Notes under the pieces: generated by a model
Databases searched by the model: none
What the model was told of the DNA's origin: nothing
What the model saw: the letters and a program-made list of their open reading frames with translations, nothing else
Part shown: piece after piece, positions 62,828 to 64,000 of the stretch
How the letters are laid out: every line of letters begins with the position of its first letter
How positions within the stretch are numbered: the stretch's first letter is position 1
Translations under genes and position numbers: made by a program
Assembly: GCA_003116975.1 (NCBI GenBank)
Contig: BGKB01000055.1
Coordinates: 186,001 to 250,000, forward strand
DNA from: Aurantiochytrium sp. KH105
Taxonomy: Eukaryota > Sar > Bigyra > Thraustochytrida > Thraustochytriidae
Length of the DNA: 64,000 nucleotides
Direction: 5' to 3'

Positions 62828-64000
62828 TTAAGATGACGATGACAATATCGAAGGGCCCCGACTGGTGAGGAGCGAGAGTCGCTCAAGATGAAGTTTCACG
62901 TGCAAACGCTGGGCGCGCAACGCGTGAAGCGCGGCGTCCAAGTGCGCTCGCATGAGAGGGTCTGGATCCGTGAACTGCGGCGGCGCACCTGGCTCGCGCG
63001 CGGTACGCGCCCAATGGAGAAATTGCTCCGCCTTTCGGACGTAGCGCGCAGCTGCACAAGGAGTAGCTGCATTCACAATCATGGAAGAGGCATCCTCTGC
63101 GGAAATGATCTCGCATTGCTGAAAGCCCACATCCGAAGAGAGAACCGTGCGATCGTGGAAGACAACCTTGACGCTGTCGTTGGACAGATACGTGAATTGG
63201 CCAATACCTGCGACGTCTTGCACCTCGAGAACACGCAGTACGCCGCCATCTGTTCCCTCTTCCTCCTTGCGCTCCTCCAGCTCACCCCTCGACGTAGAGG
63301 GCGAGTTTGAGATTCTGTACTTGAGCTCTTTTGCGGGCCGCGCCGCAGCGTCAGTGATTTCTTGGAAATGTTGTTCGTTGATGCGCGCAGCGTGGTCTGT
63401 AATGGCTTGCAGTTCGTATGGATCAATTCCTTCACGACAACGCACCACACGCGGCACGCCATCCGGAGCATACCATCGTTCCATCGCGGAGTCAAACACA
63501 TGATGAAAGTACCCGTTGCGGCCGACCGAGAGCATGGATCCATCCGCGGCCACGCTCACTTGAGTTTGTGACTTTTGCTGACTCCAGCGAAATGTGGCCG
63601 TGGGTGACCATTCGAAGCTAATCCGATCAGAAAGAGGCACTGCCTTTGTCGGCGCTGCGCAGAGATCGAGAATCAGGCCATGCACCTCGGACAAGTGGCT
63701 CCAATGCGCCTCATGTGCCTCGCCCGGCGTGCGCGGAAGATCTTCGCTCACATACGAGAGCAACACGCCATCGTCCTTGCCGTGACGAAGCTTGCCTTGC
63801 GTAATCGCCAAAGGGCGACGATATTGTGCTGGAGCATCCTCGATGAAAAACATTTGTCGAATACTTGTATACTGATTTTCCGCGCGCGGCATCGTCACCG
63901 GTGTGAGTGTTTCCACCCAAAAGGTTTCCTCATCCGGGGAAACCGATAGCACGGCTGCCCCTTCGATGGAATGCAGATAGCGCACGGAAGATTCACCTTG
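62828..64000 (-). CDS. C5orf34-like protein, C-terminal part (gene continues past the window)
   Basis: 391 residues are visible; the frame is open to the window edge, and the start lies beyond 64000. Two segments resemble C5orf34 of animals: GIGQFTYLSNDSVKVVFHDR, comparable to the SVGRFLAYSDDKVHAIF block, and WYAPDGVPRVVRCREGIDP with PYELQAITDHAARI, comparable to the FPDGQ and PYERYVTTV region. The order of the segments differs from my memory of the animal protein, so this is a tentative match. Similar beta-rich repeats occur in some flagellar proteins. The C-terminal 80 residues are helical with leucines and end LTSRGPSILSSSS. Confidence 0.45.
   Translation of the reverse strand, partial: QGESSVRYLHSIEGAAVLSVSPDEETFWVETLTPVTMPRAENQYTSIRQMFFIEDAPAQYRRPLAITQGKLRHGKDDGVLLSYVSEDLPRTPGEAHEAHWSHLSEVHGLILDLCAAPTKAVPLSDRISFEWSPTATFRWSQQKSQTQVSVAADGSMLSVGRNGYFHHVFDSAMERWYAPDGVPRVVRCREGIDPYELQAITDHAARINEQHFQEITDAAARPAKELKYRISNSPSTSRGELEERKEEEGTDGGVLRVLEVQDVAGIGQFTYLSNDSVKVVFHDRTVLSSDVGFQQCEIISAEDASSMIVNAATPCAAARYVRKAEQFLHWARTAREPGAPPQFTDPDPLMRAHLDAALHALRAQRLHVKLHLERLSLLTSRGPSILSSSS

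Overview
This window looks like nuclear DNA of a flagellated eukaryotic microbe, most plausibly a stramenopile of the thraustochytrid/labyrinthulomycete kind. That is an inference: genes are long and nearly intronless, the one intron I could define has a CTAAC branch site close to its acceptor, a fungal/oomycete-type elongation factor eEF3 is present, and several genes belong to cilium or microtubule families (CFAP36-like, kinesin, TTL-like, ZSWIM2-like). No bacterial, organellar or viral gene content was seen. Coding starts were placed at the first sensible ATG; several open frames extend upstream only through non-ATG codons.

Layout. 1-992 has no gene but holds a 20-bp tandem array with TGACTCA cores. 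993-11014 holds a CFAP36-like protein (-), a small two-exon basic protein (-), an eEF3 with an added N-terminal AN1 zinc finger (+) and a Q/N-rich protein (-). 11015-26407 is a 15.4-kb stretch with no supportable gene, full of tetranucleotide microsatellites and long pyrimidine or purine tracts, with an assembly gap at 16875-17306. 26408-33546 holds a PH-like/IQ-repeat protein and an ankyrin-SAM protein. 34102-35804 is a DNA transposon with long inverted repeats and TTAA at both ends. 35814-40472 is AT-richer, gene-free, and rich in C/T tracts on the + strand. 40473-60187 is gene-dense: ARID protein, NUDIX hydrolase with an apparent one-base frameshift, kinesin, ALKBH1, a secretory protein with two SET domains, ZSWIM2-like E3 ligase, a coiled-coil protein, TTL-like ligase, BCD1/ZNHIT6 and S-adenosylmethionine decarboxylase. 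60188-62827 is repeat-rich and gene-free. 62828-64000 is the 3' part of a C5orf34-like gene running off the window.

Most of these are housekeeping, RNA-processing, translation and cytoskeletal genes without an operon-like theme. Candidates for something undescribed are the AN1-eEF3 fusion, the signal-peptide-bearing tandem SET protein, the PH/IQ protein, the TIR transposon with its unassigned coding region, and the large gene-free repeat region. I did not find a clearly new multi-gene system.
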